This document shows, piece after piece, positions 52,895 to 55,826 of a DNA stretch of 55,826 nucleotides. How positions within the stretch are numbered: position 1 is the stretch's first letter; every line of letters starts with the position of its first letter. The notes under the pieces were generated by a model. That model did not search any database. It saw nothing but the letters and a program-made list of their open reading frames with translations, and was not told the DNA's origin. This DNA is from Leeuwenhoekiella parthenopeia (GTDB lineage: Bacteria > Bacteroidota > Bacteroidia > Flavobacteriales > Flavobacteriaceae), in contig NZ_JAJGMW010000028.1 of the NCBI RefSeq assembly GCF_020782115.1, forward strand, positions 1 to 55,826, in the 5' to 3' direction. Made by a program: the position numbers and the translations under genes.

Positions 52895-53866
52895 TTAGAA
52901 GAATCTCGGAGTTAACATTCTGTCGTACTCTTTAAACAATTCAAATCGTAAAAAGACTTCGTATGTACCATCGTTATAGGTAGCGTTACCCAAATCTGTA
53001 CTTTCCCGATCGTAGGCAAAGCCAATCAATAAACCATCGTTAATCTGGAAACCAACAAGACCGCTTAAAGCAGCACTCCAACGGTAAGAAGCTCCCAAAG
53101 TAAGTTTATCATAGAATAAAAAGTTAGCATTTACATCAACAGCTAAAGGTGCCCCAGCAACCATTTTAACTAATGTAGAAGGCTTAAACTTAACATCGCT
53201 ACTAAGGTCAAAGACGTAACCGGCTAAACCGTAATAGTGAATGCGTTCTTCAGCAACAAAAGTCTCTGCTGTTTGGGTACCACTGCGATCAAAATGATTG
53301 GTCTGCAATAGTTGCGGAGCAGATAAACCTCCGTAGAACTTTTCGTTGTGATAAAATATACCAACACCCACGTTTGGAGAAAGCTTATTATCAATATTGA
53401 TAAGAAAAGGGTCTCCAACGTTAAAAGGATTTGTTCTTGAAAAGTCTACATCTAATAAATTCAAAGAACCCTTTAGTCCAAAGCTTAATTTACCTTCAAG
53501 CCCGGTCTCTATAGTATAGCTGAAATCTGCGTTGAAATACGTTTCTCTGGCAGGTCCAAGAGCATCATTTACCAGACTAAAACCCAAACCTACCTTACCA
53601 ACGCCTATTGGACTATGAACAGATAAATTTTGAGTTCTGGGAGCCCCATCAAGTCCAACCCACTGGCTGCGGTGTAACATCAATATACTGGTCACTCCAC
53701 GGTTACCTGCGTAAGCAGGGTTTATAACCAAAGGATTGTACATATACTGTGTATATTGAGGATCCTGTTGTGCCTGAGCATTAAAGCTCAGAAGCACAAC
53801 AAAACCACAAATCAGACCTTTTACTATTCTTCTCATCATTACCAGCTTGTTTTTATAAGTACTCAT
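52895..53866 (-). CDS. PorP/SprF-family type IX secretion membrane protein
   Basis: A 323-residue outer-membrane beta protein. The mature start QQDPQYTQYMYNPLVINPAYAGNRG is the family signature, followed by repeated beta strands and a C-terminal RFELFKEYDR. The signal peptide reads best from Met10/11 (MMRRIVKGLICGFVVL), although the longer ATG at 53866 is in frame; both are possible. SprF-type proteins are needed to export adjacent SprB-like adhesins, and this gene directly follows such an adhesin. Gap to the adhesin gene: 14 nt. Confidence 0.92.
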   Translation of the reverse strand: MSTYKNKLVMMRRIVKGLICGFVVLLSFNAQAQQDPQYTQYMYNPLVINPAYAGNRGVTSILMLHRSQWVGLDGAPRTQNLSVHSPIGVGKVGLGFSLVNDALGPARETYFNADFSYTIETGLEGKLSFGLKGSLNLLDVDFSRTNPFNVGDPFLINIDNKLSPNVGVGIFYHNEKFYGGLSAPQLLQTNHFDRSGTQTAETFVAEERIHYYGLAGYVFDLSSDVKFKPSTLVKMVAGAPLAVDVNANFLFYDKLTLGASYRWSAALSGLVGFQINDGLLIGFAYDRESTDLGNATYNDGTYEVFLRFELFKEYDRMLTPRFF

Positions 53867-53880
53867 CTAATGATGTTTTA

Positions 53881-55826
53881 TTAATTAATGTATAAGAATG
53901 AAGCCAATCGACGTATTTCTCCATCAGCACGCTCGTATTCGATAACATAGTAATAAGTACCTGTAGGTAATCGCTCTCCTCGGCGTACTGTTGCACGACC
54001 GTCAGAGAATCCTTCAAAGGCTTTATCCCCATTGTTATATCCTGTAACACTGAATACTTCAACACCCCAACGGTTGAATATTTGAACCTTATTATTTGGG
54101 AAGTTCTCAATATTCAGAATTGTAAAGACGTCGTTCAATGCATCACCGTTAGGAGTTATCACATTGTACACAATAATGTCTTCCGGAGCCGGATTAACCC
54201 CAGCTAATTGTGTAAATGTGGGATCATTGGTTGGATCTCCATCAGCATCTGCATCATTACGTACAGACTCGACAGTATCGTCCCCATTATCTGAAACATC
54301 TTCAATTACATCTCCATTGCTTAAAACTCCACTAGCTATTGCGCTATTGGTAACTCCTGCAGACTCAATATCTTCCTGAGTTATAGTATAAATCGCACTA
54401 AAGGTTGTAGAATCTTCAGCTCCACCCGCAAGATCAATCGGACCTCCGGTTACAGGCACTAAAGGATCATCAATCACAATATCAAATATTGTTGTATCAC
54501 CAGTATTGCGTACTGTAAACGTATAGGTAATAGTCTCATCTACGTCAGGTACATTGTCTCCGTCCTCGTCATTCCAAGTTCCAAACTTGTAGACACTCAA
54601 TCCTTTAGAACCAGGAGTGGTTGTTACAGTAGGATCGTTACCCGGATCTCCGTCACCATCGTCATCGGTAAGTTCGTCACCATTATCAGAAACATCGGTA
54701 ACTTCTTCACCAAACTCATCTGTACCTGTAGCAACAGCACTGTTAATAACAAAACCTGCCTCAATATCATCCTGAGTGATCGTGTAAACTGCAGTTACCA
54801 CACCGCTCTCACCGGCAGCTAATGTTTCAGGCACTAAAGCAAGTCCAGAAATATCAAGCCTTTCATCTCCTATTACAACATCACTTACACTGGTATTACC
54901 CGTATTGGTTACTGTGAATGTATAGGTAATGGTTTCTCCAACCTGTGCAAAAGCATCCTGATTTTCATCATTCAACACTGCAGTTTTCACAAACTGAAGT
55001 TGTGACAGCGGTGACTCTTCGATAACAATGTACACCGTTGCAACGTCTGTTGCCACAGGTGAACCGGCATCGAATATCTGATAGGTGAACTGATCTGTAC
55101 CTGTAAAGCCATCATTTGGCGTATAGGTAAACGTACCATCACTATTAATGACCACAGTACCATTAGAAGGAGCTACGATCGGAGATACTGAAGTGTCTAC
55201 CGTCTGAGTCTGACCTTCTGGATCTGAATCATTAGTCAGTACATTACCTACCACAGGAGTATTTATTTCACCGTAGTAAGCATCGTCATTAGCAACAGTT
55301 GTGTTTCCTGTATCTGCAATTACTTCGATGGTCACAGTACCTGTTGCACAAGCCTGTGGATCTCCATTATCGCAAACAGTATACTCAAAACTATCCTGAC
55401 CTGAATAACCCGGGTCTGGTGTATAGGTATAGGTACCGTCAGGGTTGATAACAACAGTTCCATGATCAGGATCTGTTTTACCAGTTACCGTGATCGCATC
55501 GCCATCAGGATCAAAGTCATTGCTCAGTACATTACCCTCAATTGGAACCCCAACTTCGGTGATATTGGTATCATCGTTCGCAACCGGTGGATCATTTGTC
55601 GTGGTTGGTAATGGAATTACCTGAATCACTACATCGGCCTGATCGCAAGCTTGAGGGCTTCCGCCGTCACAGACTTCATACGTGAAGCTGTCCTGACCGA
55701 TAAAGCCGTCGTTTGGTGTATACGTGTACGTGCCGTCTGCATTGAAGACCAATGTACCGTTTGTTGGCTGAGTCACTACCGTGTAAACCTCACTGCCCGC
55801 AGGACCGTCCGGGTTCTCATCATTAG
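53881..55826 (-). CDS. Partial surface adhesin: Big_9-like repeats, DUF11-like repeats and CHU_C (type B) sorting domain
   Basis: The 5' end lies outside the window; 648 residues are visible. They comprise three cadherin-like/Big_9 repeats (each with a GTYTYTP-x-x-GF-x-G-x-DSF-like core), two DUF11-like beta domains (ETITYTFTV-x-NTG), calcium-binding-type Asp-rich linkers (DDDGDGDPGNDP, DADADGDPTNDP) and a gliding-motility-associated C-terminal domain (VITPNGDALNDVF ... IFNRWGVEVF ... GTYYYVIEY). The last is the CHU_C signal for type IX secretion. The frame is open to the window edge. Co-directional with the PorP and OmpA genes, like SprB loci. Confidence 0.9.
   Translation of the reverse strand, partial: NDENPDGPAGSEVYTVVTQPTNGTLVFNADGTYTYTPNDGFIGQDSFTYEVCDGGSPQACDQADVVIQVIPLPTTTNDPPVANDDTNITEVGVPIEGNVLSNDFDPDGDAITVTGKTDPDHGTVVINPDGTYTYTPDPGYSGQDSFEYTVCDNGDPQACATGTVTIEVIADTGNTTVANDDAYYGEINTPVVGNVLTNDSDPEGQTQTVDTSVSPIVAPSNGTVVINSDGTFTYTPNDGFTGTDQFTYQIFDAGSPVATDVATVYIVIEESPLSQLQFVKTAVLNDENQDAFAQVGETITYTFTVTNTGNTSVSDVVIGDERLDISGLALVPETLAAGESGVVTAVYTITQDDIEAGFVINSAVATGTDEFGEEVTDVSDNGDELTDDDGDGDPGNDPTVTTTPGSKGLSVYKFGTWNDEDGDNVPDVDETITYTFTVRNTGDTTIFDIVIDDPLVPVTGGPIDLAGGAEDSTTFSAIYTITQEDIESAGVTNSAIASGVLSNGDVIEDVSDNGDDTVESVRNDADADGDPTNDPTFTQLAGVNPAPEDIIVYNVITPNGDALNDVFTILNIENFPNNKVQIFNRWGVEVFSVTGYNNGDKAFEGFSDGRATVRRGERLPTGTYYYVIEYERADGEIRRLASFLYIN

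Overview
The window is a stretch of chromosome from a member of Bacteroidota, almost certainly family Flavobacteriaceae. The grounds are promoters of the TAnnTTTG type with an upstream TTG/TTTG, a gliding/type IX secretion locus (CHU_C-type adhesin, PorP/SprF, OmpA), the order trpEGDCFBA, DUF4199, DUF4369, DUF2795 and LVIVD-type proteins, and a SecA of about 1,120 residues ending in a WVLVEE-like tail. The genus cannot be fixed from the sequence alone. No rRNA, tRNA, CRISPR array, prophage or insertion sequence was seen.\n\nLayout. 1-2273: gene-free repeat field (330-340 bp direct repeat, 53-bp tandem repeat, 7-bp microsatellite, short palindromic elements). 2274-3719: M19-like dipeptidase. 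3720-4764: second repeat field with a duplicated segment and an 8-bp microsatellite. 4765-6324: rhodanese and two exported thioredoxin-fold proteins (minus strand). 6464-8216: MarR regulator, nitroreductase and YceI protein; a shared 12-bp perfect palindrome lies in front of marR and in front of yceI. 8245-16179: tryptophan operon with a leader peptide (three consecutive Trp codons), attenuator, then trpE-G-D-C-F-B, a broken GIY-YIG gene, and trpA. 16300-17806: tiny ORF and two lipoproteins. 18277-21630: PQQ-type sugar dehydrogenase lipoprotein followed directly by a TonB receptor. 21674-24171: CarboxypepD_reg-like protein, coaD, ddl (minus). 24387-26868: PASTA protein, RluD-like pseudouridine synthase, small membrane protein, cobalamin adenosyltransferase. 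27016-32763: DUF2795, secA, two small proteins, HAD phosphatase. 32906-34920: TetR and ABC1 kinase (minus). 35119-39746: htpG, then NAD salvage (pncB, a small plug-motif protein, pncA). 39951-42251: SET-domain protein, DUF429, small membrane proteins. 42304-48855: exported proteins, two AraC regulators, S1/P1 nuclease, hydrolase, DUF4369 lipoprotein. 48925-50851: idi-queD-manA. 50952-55826: OmpA/PD40 protein, PorP/SprF protein, and the 3' part of a large Ig-like adhesin that runs off the window.\n\nThe most notable signal is a family of short palindromic elements with a net length of about 24 nt. One site exists in an occupied form (938-962) and an apparently empty form (4621-4622) inside otherwise matching dispersed repeats. 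Four tandem 24-nt units of the same family sit in frame inside trpF, giving TrpF a loop insertion of about 75 residues. Other palindromic elements have replaced the original start codons of trpG and trpF and fill nearly every spacer of the trp operon. This resembles, in principle, the in-frame palindromic elements known from Rickettsia. A second idea worth testing is that the sugar dehydrogenase/TonB receptor pair is a PQQ-scavenging unit, since the receptor shares plug-region wording with E. coli PqqU (YncD).
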